From the NCBI GenBank assembly GCA_947643595.1, contig CANRWP010000035.1:1-33253 (forward strand): DNA of 33,253 nucleotides, in the 5' to 3' direction. A model generated the notes under the pieces. That model made no database searches. It was given only the letters and a program-made list of their open reading frames with translations, and had not been told where the DNA came from. Each line of letters opens with the position of its first letter. The stretch's first letter is position 1. A program made the translations under genes and the position numbers. This document shows positions 1 through 8,792 of this stretch, piece after piece. The DNA comes from an uncultured bacterium. Its GTDB lineage: Bacteria; Bacillota; Clostridia; Lachnospirales; Lachnospiraceae.

Positions 1-1763
1 TCCTCCATCTCTCTCATCTCCTCCCGGGCAATGCGGTAATACTCTTTTGCATAGCGATACTGCCGCAGGGAATATTCTCCGAATTCCACCCCGAGTGTCC
101 TCTTATATTCACACCAGTTGCTCCACAGCAGGCCGCAGGCCGCAATGTAACAGTAAATCTTGATCCGCAAAGTCTTCTCACACCCCTCCGCAAAGTACAG
201 ATCAATCAAATGATCCACCTGCGCCCGTTCATAAAAAGAATAAATGCAAAACATGGCGATATCGATATGGGGATCCTGCATACCCGCATATTCCCAGTCT
301 ATCATCCGAATGCTTTCCTTTCCGTCCTCATCTACCGCAAACAGAAAATTGTCGGGAACCGCATCAATGTGCGTCAACACCTTTTGCGCCGCATATTTCT
401 CTGTAAAAGGTCTTAACGACAGCACATTCTCTTTCGTCCAAAAATAATCTTTATAGGAGGAAGTCTCCCCTTCCCAAAGACTTTCATAAAATTCGATCTG
501 TCTCCAAATATCAAACTCATGCGCTACGACAAGCTTACATGCGTGGAAAGCCCTCAGTTTTTCCATACATTTTCTAACATCATCCTCCATGCCAGGATCA
601 CAGACTCTCGCCCCCTCTATATATTCCGTAATCTTATACCCGTTTTCCGCATTGATATAAATAATCTCGTCGCAGATATTCTGATTCCGTATTTTCCTGT
701 AAACATCAGCCTCTTCCCTACGATTGATAAGCCGCTCTGTCCCCTCACCCGGAATTCTCATGATATATTTTTTTCCCCCGCAGCAAAAAGAAAACGAGCG
801 ATTGGTCATCCCCTTTTTCAGCACGGAGATTCCTGTTATGTCTTCCTCTTTCACACACAGAGCTTCTGCCGCAATGGTAATGGCATCCGATCTCAGCTGT
901 TCCGAAGAACTGTCCAATTCCCGGAGCTGTTCATAGGTATTGATCTCCACAATGCCGGAAGAAGTGATTACTCTTGGGTATATCGTCATGCGGCCGTTCT
1001 GATACAGCACTTCTTCCCAATAAGCATCCTCATATCTCCTGCCGGAGCAGTATTCGTTTATACGGTCGCGGATCGCCTCCGCATCTTTCTCCAATATATA
1101 ACTTATTCCCACCATGGCATTTCCCGGCAGTTCCGCCTGCGTTCTCACGAGCTCCATCTTTCGATTGACCCGAACGCCGCTTCCCTCCTCCGCTCTGTCG
1201 CTGACCATATACCAGGAATAAAGCTCCTGTCGCCTGAAAAGATTCTCTTCACACCACAGATCACAGGGGAGAATATATGTATTGGAAATATACTTTGATG
1301 CCAGATACAGAGAATGCAGATTATTTTTTGCGGCATACTCCGGATTTACAATCAGCTTGACTCCAAAATCATCGATCAAATACTCAAAACTCTCTTTTTT
1401 AAACCCGACGACAACATATATCTCCTTTATTCCTGCTTCTCGAAGCTGTTTTATAAGTCTTTCTATCAGCTTTTCCCCCCTCACTTCCAACAGTGCCTTG
1501 GGTGTCTCCATATTGATTGGTACCATTCTCATCCCAAATCCAGCCGCAAGGATAATTGCATTCCGGGGACGCCCTGCAGATAATTTTTCCCGGCTCAATC
1601 CCGTAAGACACATTTTTTCATCCAGATAACCGCTTTTCACCAAATTTTTTACTGATCGATTGACCAGTCCCAGGGAATATCCCGTTCTCTCCGCCAGAGC
1701 GCGCTGACCATCATACACTCCGGATGACAACGACAATAGAACATCCAGCTCTTGTTTGTTCAT
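1..1763 (-). CDS. LicC/LicA-like fusion: winged helix + nucleotidyltransferase + choline kinase (3' end outside window)
   Basis: The reading frame is open for 587 codons from the ATG at 1763 and runs off the left edge, so the C-terminus is missing. Residues about 1-60 look like a MarR-type winged helix. At about residue 80 comes a sugar-phosphate/choline nucleotidyltransferase signature (AIILAAGFGMRM, then P-KALLEV). The second half is a choline/aminoglycoside-kinase domain with a Brenner-type motif (THIDAVPDNFLF) and a DFG-equivalent (IDWEYAG). LicC-LicA proteins activate choline to CDP-choline for decorating teichoic acids or glycans, so a cytosolic phosphocholine-activating enzyme is inferred. 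The Shine-Dalgarno GAGGT precedes the ATG. A promoter with a palindrome in its spacer lies just upstream, and the fused winged helix suggests autoregulation. The substrate could be another amino-alcohol. Confidence 0.8.
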   Translation of the reverse strand, partial: MNKQELDVLLSLSSGVYDGQRALAERTGYSLGLVNRSVKNLVKSGYLDEKMCLTGLSREKLSAGRPRNAIILAAGFGMRMVPINMETPKALLEVRGEKLIERLIKQLREAGIKEIYVVVGFKKESFEYLIDDFGVKLIVNPEYAAKNNLHSLYLASKYISNTYILPCDLWCEENLFRRQELYSWYMVSDRAEEGSGVRVNRKMELVRTQAELPGNAMVGISYILEKDAEAIRDRINEYCSGRRYEDAYWEEVLYQNGRMTIYPRVITSSGIVEINTYEQLRELDSSSEQLRSDAITIAAEALCVKEEDITGISVLKKGMTNRSFSFCCGGKKYIMRIPGEGTERLINRREEADVYRKIRNQNICDEIIYINAENGYKITEYIEGARVCDPGMEDDVRKCMEKLRAFHACKLVVAHEFDIWRQIEFYESLWEGETSSYKDYFWTKENVLSLRPFTEKYAAQKVLTHIDAVPDNFLFAVDEDGKESIRMIDWEYAGMQDPHIDIAMFCIYSFYERAQVDHLIDLYFAEGCEKTLRIKIYCYIAACGLLWSNWCEYKRTLGVEFGEYSLRQYRYAKEYYRIAREEMREME

Positions 1764-1802
1764 GTAATTATACCTCATCATTTTCGTGAACTCTCATGTA
1801 TT

Positions 1803-1831
1803 AAAATACAGCTTTAAATGCTGTTTGTCAA
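1803..1831 (-). promoter_or_regulatory. Promoter of the licC/licA-like gene with palindromic operator in the spacer
   Basis: Read on the minus strand, a perfect -35 TTGACA (1826-1831) is followed by a 17-bp spacer and TATTTT (1803-1808), 40 bp before the ATG at 1763. The spacer is almost entirely a 17-bp near-perfect palindrome, ACAGCTTTAAATGCTGT (1808-1824, 7 of 8 pairs). A protein bound there would block RNA polymerase. The promoter elements are seen directly; the operator role is inferred. Confidence 0.65.
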
Positions 1832-1850
1832 GTAAGTGTGCCATTATTTC

Positions 1851-1879
1851 TATACAATACGCCTGCGCTATGTTATTAT
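1851..1879 (+). promoter_or_regulatory. Candidate extended -10 promoter for the membrane-protein gene at 1940
   Basis: TATACA (1851-1856), 17 bp, then TGT-TATTAT (-10 at 1874-1879 with an extended TGn). The leader of about 55 nt holds a short hairpin (GTCTGC 1889-1894 with GCAGAC 1903-1908) before the ribosome binding site. The -35 is weak, so this rests mainly on the extended -10. Confidence 0.45.
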
Positions 1880-1939
1880 ACTTACATGGTCTGCTGCCAC
1901 TGGCAGACTCTTCGCAAACTATATCACAAGGAGCCCCCC

Positions 1940-3664
1940 ATGACCAAAAAACACCGCATCCCCGCCGCCCTCCTCATGGCGGCACTCTGGATCTTCCTCA
2001 TATACCGTTTCGTCGGCATCTTTTTTGAGACCAACGATGACCGCATTCTGTCAGAAATCTTCTCCGGCGCCATGACTGGCGCTCCCGAAGCCCACTCCTA
2101 CTATGTAGATTATCTCCTGGGTTTCATGCTCTCCCTGCTTTACCGCGCAACGACCGACATCCCCTGGTATGGCGGTATGCTTGTACTGTTTCAGTTTCTG
2201 TGCTGTTTTTTTACCGCGGACGCGTTGCTCTCCCGCTGCCGAAACAGAAGAGATGTGTTCTTTGCCCTGATTCTCTGCGCCTTTTTATATATGGACAGCT
2301 TTTACATTATCGCAAACATACAGTATACCTCCACTGCGGCCATGCTCGCCATAACGGGCTACCTCTGCCTCTTACTCTATTCCGAAGGCAGGGCGCGTTA
2401 CCTTGTGTTTTTTCTGCTGGAATTTCTCGCCTACCTGCTGCGCAGCAATGCCATGCTCATGATCCAGCCCCTGGGGGTTCTTGTCCTCGTCGGGTATCAC
2501 ATCGCAGAACATAAAATGTATCGTTTCCGCGCTTTCTCCGTAAAGGAATGGTTGAAAAAATGCCGCCCTCTGTACCACACCGCGATCCTGTTGCTCTTCA
2601 TCCTGATCATCGGGAAGTCCAGTTACTATATTTTTTATAGTTCATCAGAATGGAAAGAATATGAAAAAATCAACGACGGCGTGACGGAGATCACCGATTA
2701 TGCCTCGATTCCGGATTACAGCAATGTTCAGGATATACTCCTGAAATATGGAGTGACGGAAAAACAGTATAACGCTTTCCTTCAATATGCCATGATCGAA
2801 GAAAACCTCTCCGGGGACTGCCTGCTGGAAGTTGCCAAAGTCGCCCGGGCGGAAAATCCTTCCCCTGATATATCCGAAGTTTTGAAACAATTCGGAAAAA
2901 GTTATACGACTCGTGAATATTGGAACCTGAATTTTCTTCTGCTGGCTGTCTGGGCGGTTTTTTTTCTCTATATTATTCTTGGCAAAGCTCTCCCCCTCTT
3001 ACTCCCGGCGGGAGGAATTTTTCTCGCCCGAAGTGCGCTGTGGCTCTTTCTGCTCCGTGAGGGCCGGACGCCGCCCAGAGTGATGGTTCCTCTGTATCTG
3101 GGCGAGATCGCCCTGCTTCTCTGCATATTTTTCCTGACCATCCTGAAAAGAAACGCAGACACCTCCGGAGAGAAACTGATTCGCCGCTTTTGGGGGAAAC
3201 ATATGTCTGTTTTGCTCCTTTTCATACTTCTGCCTTTTGCCGCAAAAACTTTTAAAAGCCAATATTTGCATCTTTCTGCAAAAAATGCCAACGAAGCTAT
3301 TTATTTTCAGGGCATGCAGGATATAATTTCCTACTGCAACAATCAAACTGAAAAACGCTACTTTATTGATGCCAGCGCACTGATCTATTATCGCGGCAGC
3401 GCTTTTGAAACGAAAATTTATGGGAAACGAAATAATGTGATCACCGGCTGCTGGTATTCCGGCGCACCTGTTTTGTACCAATATGAAAAAGACTATTTTA
3501 CCGATTGCGATACCATATATCTTATCACATCTTCCGACATGGAAATGCAGGCCGCTATGGTGATCGACTACCTGGAAGAACGGCTGAATTCCACCGCTCG
3601 CCAGGACGATACTTTTACGGTTTCCAACGGAGGAAAATATCTGGTTTATGCATTTCCTTTATAA
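1940..3664 (+). CDS. Polytopic membrane protein, putative GT-C-like glycosyltransferase
   Basis: A 574-residue protein starting MTKKHRIP at the ATG preceded by AAGGAG; an upstream in-frame ATG at 1838 lies inside the promoter region and lacks such a site. About 12 hydrophobic helices are visible: roughly eight in the first 250 residues, an external loop (about 255-340) rich in Glu/Tyr/Asp, four more helices, and a C-terminal soluble domain. The first loop carries acidic residues (ETNDD), as in GT-C fold glycosyltransferases that use lipid-linked sugars. No family signature was firmly recognised. It is divergent from the choline-activating fusion gene, so a role in surface polymer assembly or modification is plausible but inferred. 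It could also be a polymerase or flippase-type protein. Confidence 0.7.
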   Translation: MTKKHRIPAALLMAALWIFLIYRFVGIFFETNDDRILSEIFSGAMTGAPEAHSYYVDYLLGFMLSLLYRATTDIPWYGGMLVLFQFLCCFFTADALLSRCRNRRDVFFALILCAFLYMDSFYIIANIQYTSTAAMLAITGYLCLLLYSEGRARYLVFFLLEFLAYLLRSNAMLMIQPLGVLVLVGYHIAEHKMYRFRAFSVKEWLKKCRPLYHTAILLLFILIIGKSSYYIFYSSSEWKEYEKINDGVTEITDYASIPDYSNVQDILLKYGVTEKQYNAFLQYAMIEENLSGDCLLEVAKVARAENPSPDISEVLKQFGKSYTTREYWNLNFLLLAVWAVFFLYIILGKALPLLLPAGGIFLARSALWLFLLREGRTPPRVMVPLYLGEIALLLCIFFLTILKRNADTSGEKLIRRFWGKHMSVLLLFILLPFAAKTFKSQYLHLSAKNANEAIYFQGMQDIISYCNNQTEKRYFIDASALIYYRGSAFETKIYGKRNNVITGCWYSGAPVLYQYEKDYFTDCDTIYLITSSDMEMQAAMVIDYLEERLNSTARQDDTFTVSNGGKYLVYAFPL

Positions 3665-3756
3665 ACTTTTTACTTTTTCGCGCATCTGTTAAATAGTTGC
3701 AGAAATTTTTCCGTTATAGAATATGTAATAAAATGTAGAATTTCTAACACTTTCTA

Positions 3757-3785
3757 ATGACTGAAAAATGAAAATGTGCTATACT
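3757..3785 (+). promoter_or_regulatory. Promoter of the DUF3048 lipoprotein gene
   Basis: ATGACT (3757-3762, four of six matches to the -35 consensus), 17 bp, then TGC-TATACT, an extended -10 at 3780-3785. The 5' leader is about 40 nt and contains AGAGAGG before the ATG at 3830. It lies in the 165-bp gap after the membrane-protein gene, which shows no terminator hairpin. Confidence 0.6.
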
Positions 3786-3829
3786 GACAATGACATTATT
3801 ATTGAAAAAGGAAGAGAGGTACTATAGTA

Positions 3830-4990
3830 ATGAAGAAACGTAATGTTCTCCTGATTGCGGCATTGACTTCAGTGCTCTGTTTATCCGCCTGTGGAAAAGG
3901 TGAGAGCGAAGAAACTTCCGCCATTCAGGATATCACCGTGGAAGCGGAAGATCTTCCGGGTGCCGCAGAAGAGGAAACTTCCGAGCCAGAGGAAGAAGAA
4001 ACTTTTGTCGATGATGAGGAAGCTCCCGGCGAAGGCTATGTGAGAAGTTCCCTGACCAATTTATGGGTAAAAGAGGAAGTTGCCAACTCCAGGCCGATTT
4101 CCGTTATGATGCCTACTGACGCCGTGGCTCAGCCCCAGTATGGGATCGGCAGCGCCGGCGTTTTATATGAGATCATGGAAGAGGGCAGTATTTCCCGTCA
4201 GATGGCGATCATCGAGGGATGGCAGGATATGGAGAAAATCGGCAACATCCGCAGTGTCCGCCACTATTATGTTCCGGTTGGACTGGAGTGGGATTCCATC
4301 ATCGTACATTTCGGAGGCCCTTACTATGCGGACGCCTGGGTTATGCGGGAAGACGTAAACAATATCACAGGCACTCACACAGGCAATACCAATGTCGCTC
4401 CCGGGTCCGAGGCATTTTTCCGTTCCAACGATAAAAAAGCCCCGCACAACGCCTATACATCCGGCGAAAAGCTGACCAGCGCTATTGAAAAACAGAAATA
4501 TGAGAAAGATCACAGGAGTGAGTATTGGAAGGCAGATCACTTTACCTTCACGAATTCTTCTCATCCCAATACGCTGGAGGATTACAGCGACGCGAAACCG
4601 GCGACAAAAATTGATCTGAGCGATGTATTTCCTGTCACGTTGTCTTCTCTGGAATACAACGAGTCCGAGGGAGTTTACTACAAGACGCTCCACGGCAAAG
4701 ATCAGATCGATCAGGCTACCGGTGAACAGCTCACTTTCGCCAATGTCATCGTACAGATGACCGAGTGCAAGAGACTGGACGACAAAGATTATCAGGATTT
4801 CACGATGATCGACAGCGGAAAGTCCGGCTACTTCTGCACAAAGGGCAAAGTGATTCCAATCACATGGACAAAGACTTCCGATTATGCGCCGACCAAGTAC
4901 TACGATATGAACGGCGATGAGATCGTTCTGAATACAGGTAAAACTTACATTGCCGTAGCTCAGGCAGGTACAAAACCCAGTTTTGAATAA
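3830..4990 (+). CDS. DUF3048 (YerB-like) lipoprotein
   Basis: 386 residues. The N-terminus is a lipoprotein signal peptide with the lipobox LSAC, putting the acylated Cys at residue 21, so the mature protein is anchored on the outer face of the membrane. An acidic Glu-rich linker (about 25-65) follows. Then comes the DUF3048 N-terminal domain (NSRPISVMMPTD, QPQYGIGSAGVLYEIMEEG, IRSVRHYYV) and the C-terminal DUF3048 domain. The family includes Bacillus YerB, whose biochemical role is not established. It is monocistronic: it has its own promoter and ends at a strong hairpin terminator. Confidence 0.9.
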   Translation: MKKRNVLLIAALTSVLCLSACGKGESEETSAIQDITVEAEDLPGAAEEETSEPEEEETFVDDEEAPGEGYVRSSLTNLWVKEEVANSRPISVMMPTDAVAQPQYGIGSAGVLYEIMEEGSISRQMAIIEGWQDMEKIGNIRSVRHYYVPVGLEWDSIIVHFGGPYYADAWVMREDVNNITGTHTGNTNVAPGSEAFFRSNDKKAPHNAYTSGEKLTSAIEKQKYEKDHRSEYWKADHFTFTNSSHPNTLEDYSDAKPATKIDLSDVFPVTLSSLEYNESEGVYYKTLHGKDQIDQATGEQLTFANVIVQMTECKRLDDKDYQDFTMIDSGKSGYFCTKGKVIPITWTKTSDYAPTKYYDMNGDEIVLNTGKTYIAVAQAGTKPSFE

Positions 4991-5010
4991 AATCTCATAG
5001 ATCAATCTAA

Positions 5011-5040
5011 AAAGCTGAGCGGTTTTTCGCTCAGCTTTTT
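5011..5040. terminator. Bidirectional intrinsic terminator between the DUF3048 gene and leuA
   Basis: An 11-bp perfect stem AAAGCTGAGCG (5011-5021) / CGCTCAGCTTT (5028-5038) with a 6-nt loop is followed by a T run on the plus strand. An A run before it gives a U tract for the convergent leuA transcript, whose stop codon is at 5058. Confidence 0.9.
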
Positions 5041-5057
5041 TATTTTAAGAACCTTTT

Positions 5058-6737
5058 TTACTTGACACCCAATCCCAGCCTGTTCATCGCCGAGAAGATA
5101 GCCCGGATGGAAGCTCTTGTAATATTGGAACTCACTCCGACACCGTAAGTCACATGTCCGGTCTCACCGTCCAGCAGATGAATATAAGCAGCCGCCTGGG
5201 AATTGGAGCCGCTCTGCAGTGCGTGCTCTTCGTAATCCAGCACTTTTATGTTGACGCCAAGCTGTTCCGCCAGACCCCGCCGCACCGCATCGATAGGCCC
5301 GTTTCCCACGGCCTCAAAACTGTGTTCCTCGCCGTGGTCGGTGTACACGACTTTCACATGGGTGTCAAACTCACTGTCGATCGTATCGCTTAAGTCATCC
5401 ACACGCAGTTTCCGGAAATGGAGCGGTTCTTTCTTGTTCAAATATTCCTCTCTGAAATTCTCCATCACCTGATCCGGGGAAACCTCTCCCTGATGCTCGG
5501 AGATTCTCTGGATCACATCCGCAAACTCCCTCTGCATGCCCTTCGGCAGCTTGAATCCAAAATAGGTATCCATCACAAAGGCGACGCCGCCCTTGCCGGA
5601 CTGAGAATTGATGCGCACGATCGGCTCATATTCGCGGCCGATATCCGCGGGATCAATGGGCAGATAGGGCACCTGCCAGATCTCGCTTCCCCTGTCCTTC
5701 ATCGCCTTGACACCCTTGTTGATGGCATCCTGATGGGAGCCGGAAAACGCGGTAAATACAAGCTTCCCTGCATAAGGATGGCGGGGATGGATCGGGATCT
5801 TACAGCAGCGCTCGTAGAGCTCTATGATCTCATTGATATGTTCGATCTCCAGCTTCGGATCGATTCCCTGAGAGAACATGTTGTAGGCGATGTTCATGAT
5901 ATCCACATTGCCGGTGCGCTCACCGTTGCCGAACAGTGTGCCCTCCACGCGCTCGGCACCCGCCAGCATAGCCAGCTCGGCGCTCGCCACGCCGGTTCCC
6001 CTGTCATTGTGGGGATGCACACTGAGGATAATGCTCTCGCGGTCCTTGAAATGGTTGTTCATCCACTCGATCCGATCGGCAAAAACATTCGGCGTTGTCA
6101 TTTCCACGGTGGAAGGAAGGTTGATGATCATCGGATTTTCCTTTGTCGGCCCCCATGCCTCCTGCACCGCTGTGCAGATCTCCAGCGCAAAATCCAGCTC
6201 TGTCCCGGTAAAGCTCTCCGGGGAGTATTCCAGCACGATCTTACCCGGGAACTTTTCCGCCCTTTCCTTCACCATTTTCGTACCTTTTACAGCGATCTCT
6301 ATGATCTGTTCCCTGTCCATGCCGAACACCACATCCCGCTGCAGAGTGGATGTGGAATTGTAAATATGGACAACCGCCTGCTTACAGCCCTGAATTGACT
6401 CAAAAGTACGGTCGATCAGTTCCTCACGGCACTGCGTCAGAACCTGCACCAGCACATCGTCCGGTATCAGCTTCCTGTCCACAAGCTGCCGCAAAAAATC
6501 ATATTCGATCTGACTCGCCGCAGGAAAACCGATCTCGATCTCCTTGAATCCCATCTTCACCAGATACTGAAACATCTCGATCTTTTCCGACACGATCATC
6601 GGATCGATCAGAGCCTGATTGCCGTCCCTCAGATCCACCGAGCACCATATCGGCGCTTTCTCGATCTCCAGATTCGGCCATTTCCTCTCCGGATAGTCCA
6701 CCACCGGATTCTTTTGATAACGCTTGTAATTTAACAT
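5058..6737 (-). CDS. leuA: 2-isopropylmalate synthase (long form)
   Basis: 559 residues. It condenses acetyl-CoA with 2-ketoisovalerate to 2-isopropylmalate, the first committed step of leucine synthesis. The N-terminal HMGL-like TIM barrel begins WCSVDLRDGNQALIDPM, where the Arg-Asp pair is catalytic. The metal-binding motif HPHNDRG is present, as is the G-GERTGN segment. The last ~120 residues match the LeuA allosteric (leucine-binding) domain. Length fits the long LeuA form. The start ATG follows AGGAGG at good spacing. No leucine T-box or leader peptide is seen: the gap to the HPr gene is 101 nt and holds a terminator hairpin. Confidence 0.95.
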   Translation of the reverse strand: MLNYKRYQKNPVVDYPERKWPNLEIEKAPIWCSVDLRDGNQALIDPMIVSEKIEMFQYLVKMGFKEIEIGFPAASQIEYDFLRQLVDRKLIPDDVLVQVLTQCREELIDRTFESIQGCKQAVVHIYNSTSTLQRDVVFGMDREQIIEIAVKGTKMVKERAEKFPGKIVLEYSPESFTGTELDFALEICTAVQEAWGPTKENPMIINLPSTVEMTTPNVFADRIEWMNNHFKDRESIILSVHPHNDRGTGVASAELAMLAGAERVEGTLFGNGERTGNVDIMNIAYNMFSQGIDPKLEIEHINEIIELYERCCKIPIHPRHPYAGKLVFTAFSGSHQDAINKGVKAMKDRGSEIWQVPYLPIDPADIGREYEPIVRINSQSGKGGVAFVMDTYFGFKLPKGMQREFADVIQRISEHQGEVSPDQVMENFREEYLNKKEPLHFRKLRVDDLSDTIDSEFDTHVKVVYTDHGEEHSFEAVGNGPIDAVRRGLAEQLGVNIKVLDYEEHALQSGSNSQAAAYIHLLDGETGHVTYGVGVSSNITRASIRAIFSAMNRLGLGVK

Positions 6738-6784
6738 CTTGCCCTCCTGTTCCCGTTTTGCCGCTGTCTGTTATCTGTTCCCGC

Positions 6785-6813
6785 AAAAAAGCCCATGTGA
6801 GACACATGGGCTT
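6785..6813 (-). terminator. Intrinsic terminator between the HPr gene and leuA
   Basis: On the minus strand an 11-bp stem AAGCCCATGTG / CACATGGGCTT with a 3-nt loop is followed by six U residues. It lies 26 nt after the HPr stop and 47 nt before the leuA ATG. It either ends the HPr message or acts as a read-through point into leuA, since no separate leuA promoter was found between them. Confidence 0.85.
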
Positions 6814-6838
6814 AAAACTACTTTTGCATATGGCTCTG

Positions 6839-7102
6839 TCATTCTCCAAGACCACTTTCAATGGCTCCGATCAAAGCTTCCAGCGCTTCTTTCTCATCCT
6901 CGCCCTCGCAGGTCATAACAATTTCATCACCACATTTTACACATGCGCCGAGTACACTCAGTACACTCTTCGCATTTGCCGTATTCTCACGAAATGTAAA
7001 AGTTATAAGAGATTTGAATTGCATCGCTTCCTTGCATAGGATGCCTGCCGGTCTTAGATGTAGCCCTGTCGGGTTTTTGATAACTACCTTCTGGCTTACC
7101 AT
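6839..7102 (-). CDS. HPr family phosphocarrier protein
   Basis: 87 residues from the ATG at 7102 (MVSQKVVI), chosen because GGAGG sits just upstream; a longer in-frame reading to 7180 has no such site. The active-site His is in TGLHLRPAG, and the regulatory Ser region reads NAKSVLSVLG, as in Gram-positive HPr phosphorylated by HPr kinase. The protein carries phosphate between enzyme I and sugar-specific EII components of the PTS, or acts as a CcpA co-regulator. ptsI is not adjacent. Crh-type proteins lack the catalytic His, so HPr is the better call. Confidence 0.92.
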   Translation of the reverse strand: MVSQKVVIKNPTGLHLRPAGILCKEAMQFKSLITFTFRENTANAKSVLSVLGACVKCGDEIVMTCEGEDEKEALEALIGAIESGLGE

Positions 7103-7191
7103 GTGACTTACCTCCCAAATATATTTATTCTGCCAGGCCATCCTTCCCCATGCCCCTGCAGTATATGTCCCCTTCCACAAATCTTTTCTTC

Positions 7192-7220
7192 ATTATACCA
7201 TCTAAACTGTGTTCTAACAA
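7192..7220 (-). promoter_or_regulatory. Strong promoter of the HPr gene
   Basis: On the minus strand: TTGTTA (7215-7220), 17-bp spacer ending TGG, then a perfect TATAAT (7192-7197), so a consensus -10 with TGn extension. The transcript would have a leader of about 80 nt before the ATG at 7102. The upstream sequence is A/T rich (AAATATATTTTTG), possibly an UP-like element. Confidence 0.85.
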
Positions 7221-7250
7221 GCCACAAAAATATATTTGTTACACCAGACT

Positions 7251-7414
7251 GTAACAGTTCTGCCCGCGCCATTCACAAAGGCACCTGCAGTGCTTTCCCG
7301 CTGCTCATGCAGCTAACTTTGCTCATAAACGGGCGCTCCGCTCATCCTCGGCAAGATGTGCTCATTCATGCAAGCATGATTCGCCCATCATGCTGAGGAT
7401 GGCAGAACTGTTAC
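7251..7414. repeat. 164-bp palindromic intergenic element (perfect 14-bp terminal inverted repeats)
   Basis: GTAACAGTTCTGCC (7251-7264) is repeated inverted as GGCAGAACTGTTAC (7401-7414). Inside are nested structures: CATCCTCGGC (7343-7352) pairs with GCTGAGGATG with one G-T, and an 8-bp perfect hairpin AGCATGAT / ATCATGCT lies at 7373-7394. GCTCAT occurs four times, at 7303, 7321, 7340 and 7360. The element begins 2 nt from the glmM stop codon and fills the gap to the HPr promoter. It has no transposase. It resembles a MITE or REP-type dispersed repeat and would also fold as RNA at the 3' end of the glmM message. Dispersal cannot be seen in one window. Confidence 0.7.
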
Positions 7415-7415
7415 C

Positions 7416-8765
7416 TTAAAACATAATATCCTGTATCAGGCTCGCCAGTTTCTGTGCTTCCCTGCTGATCTGCTCCTGATCTTTTCCCTCGATCATGACC
7501 CGCACAAGCGGCTCCGTTCCACTGGGACGGATCAGCACTCTGCCCTCGCCGGCAAACTTTTCTTCCAGCTTTGCGATCGCCGAAGATATCTCCGGGTACT
7601 CCATATAGTGCTCTTTCTTATGGTTCGCCACTTTCGCGTTCACCAGAGCCTGCGGGAGTACCTGCATGATCGACGCCAGTTCCGACAACGGTTTCCCGGT
7701 CTCCACGATCACCTGCAGGAGATGCAGCGCGCTGAGCAGACCGTCCCCCGTCGTATTCTCATCCAGGAAAATAATATGTCCCGACTGTTCGCCGCCGAGG
7801 CTTGCGTGAATCTCTCGCATCCGCTCCAGCACATATCTGTCCCCTACTTTCGTGGTCTCCATATGAATCCCGTTTTCCTTCGCCATCAGTGTAAAGCCCA
7901 GATTGGACATGACCGTCACCACAATCGTATCCTGCTTCAGTTTCCCCTGGCTCTTCATATGGTTTCCGATGATCGCCATGATCTCGTCGCCCTCCACGAT
8001 CTTTCCGTTTTCATCTACGGCCAACATCCTGTCAGCGTCGCCGTCAAATGCCAGCCCCAGATCCGCTTTCTCGTACACCACGCGGGCTTTCAGCTCTCCC
8101 ATGTGCGTGGAGCCGCAGTTGGCATTGATATTTGTGCCGTCCGGCATATTGTGAATGGGTACCACGTTGGCGCCGAGTTCCCGCAGCGCTTCCACCGATG
8201 TATAGAAAGAGGCTCCCTCCGCACAGTCCACAACGATCTTCAATCCCGTCAGATCCACCTTCACAGACTGTATCGCATGGTTGATATACTCCTCTCTGGC
8301 ATCCGTGCGGTACTTGATCTTGCCCACGCCCGGACCGATCGGAAATTTAATACCCGCCATACCGCCGCGGATCACCGCCTCGATCTCATCTTCCATCTCG
8401 TCCGGCAGTTTATAGCCGTTACCGTTAAAGAATTTAATGCCGTTGAATTCCACCGGATTGTGCGACGCCGAGATCACCACGCCCGCATCCACCTTGTACT
8501 TTCTTGTCAGGTAGGCGACTGCCGGCGTGGGGATCACTCCCACATAAATACAGTTCGCCCCCACGGAACACGCTCCTGCCATCAGAGCATTTGCCAGCAT
8601 GTCGCCGGAAATTCTCGTATCACAGCCCACCATGATCGTCGGTTTATGCTCTGTTTCCTTTGTCAGAACATACGCGCCTGCCTGGCCGAGCTGCATTGCC
8701 AAAAGTGGGGTAAGTTCCTCGTTTGCCACGCCTCTCACACCGTCTGTTCCAAATAATCTTCCCAT
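7416..8765 (-). CDS. glmM: Phosphoglucosamine mutase
   Basis: 449 residues, the usual GlmM length. It converts glucosamine-6-phosphate to glucosamine-1-phosphate on the way to UDP-GlcNAc and peptidoglycan. It starts [12 protein letters not shown]. The phosphoserine loop SASHNP puts the catalytic Ser at 101. The metal-binding loop is DGDADR, the sugar-binding loop GEQSGH, and the phosphate-binding C-terminal loop RPSGTEP. It lies 27 nt after cdaR. The cdaA-cdaR-glmM order is conserved in Firmicutes, and in Bacillus and Lactococcus GlmM restrains CdaA activity, so it is both enzyme and likely regulator here. Confidence 0.97.
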   Translation of the reverse strand: MGRLFGTDGVRGVANEELTPLLAMQLGQAGAYVLTKETEHKPTIMVGCDTRISGDMLANALMAGACSVGANCIYVGVIPTPAVAYLTRKYKVDAGVVISASHNPVEFNGIKFFNGNGYKLPDEMEDEIEAVIRGGMAGIKFPIGPGVGKIKYRTDAREEYINHAIQSVKVDLTGLKIVVDCAEGASFYTSVEALRELGANVVPIHNMPDGTNINANCGSTHMGELKARVVYEKADLGLAFDGDADRMLAVDENGKIVEGDEIMAIIGNHMKSQGKLKQDTIVVTVMSNLGFTLMAKENGIHMETTKVGDRYVLERMREIHASLGGEQSGHIIFLDENTTGDGLLSALHLLQVIVETGKPLSELASIMQVLPQALVNAKVANHKKEHYMEYPEISSAIAKLEEKFAGEGRVLIRPSGTEPLVRVMIEGKDQEQISREAQKLASLIQDIMF

Positions 8766-8792
8766 CCCTTTTGTCCCTTTCCATATATTCTA

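Noticed and set aside
1825-1858. TTGTCA (1825-1830) with TACAAT (1853-1858) as the plus-strand promoter for the membrane-protein gene.
   Set aside because: The spacer of 22 bp is too long; TATACA with TGT-TATTAT at 17 bp fits better.
6738-6838. Leucine T-box or leader-peptide attenuator before leuA.
   Set aside because: The gap is only 101 nt, with one simple terminator and no T-box sequence, specifier loop or run of Leu codons.
7303-7365. The GCTCAT words as a CRISPR-like array.
   Set aside because: Repeats are only 6 bp, spacing varies, and there are no spacer-length units or cas genes.
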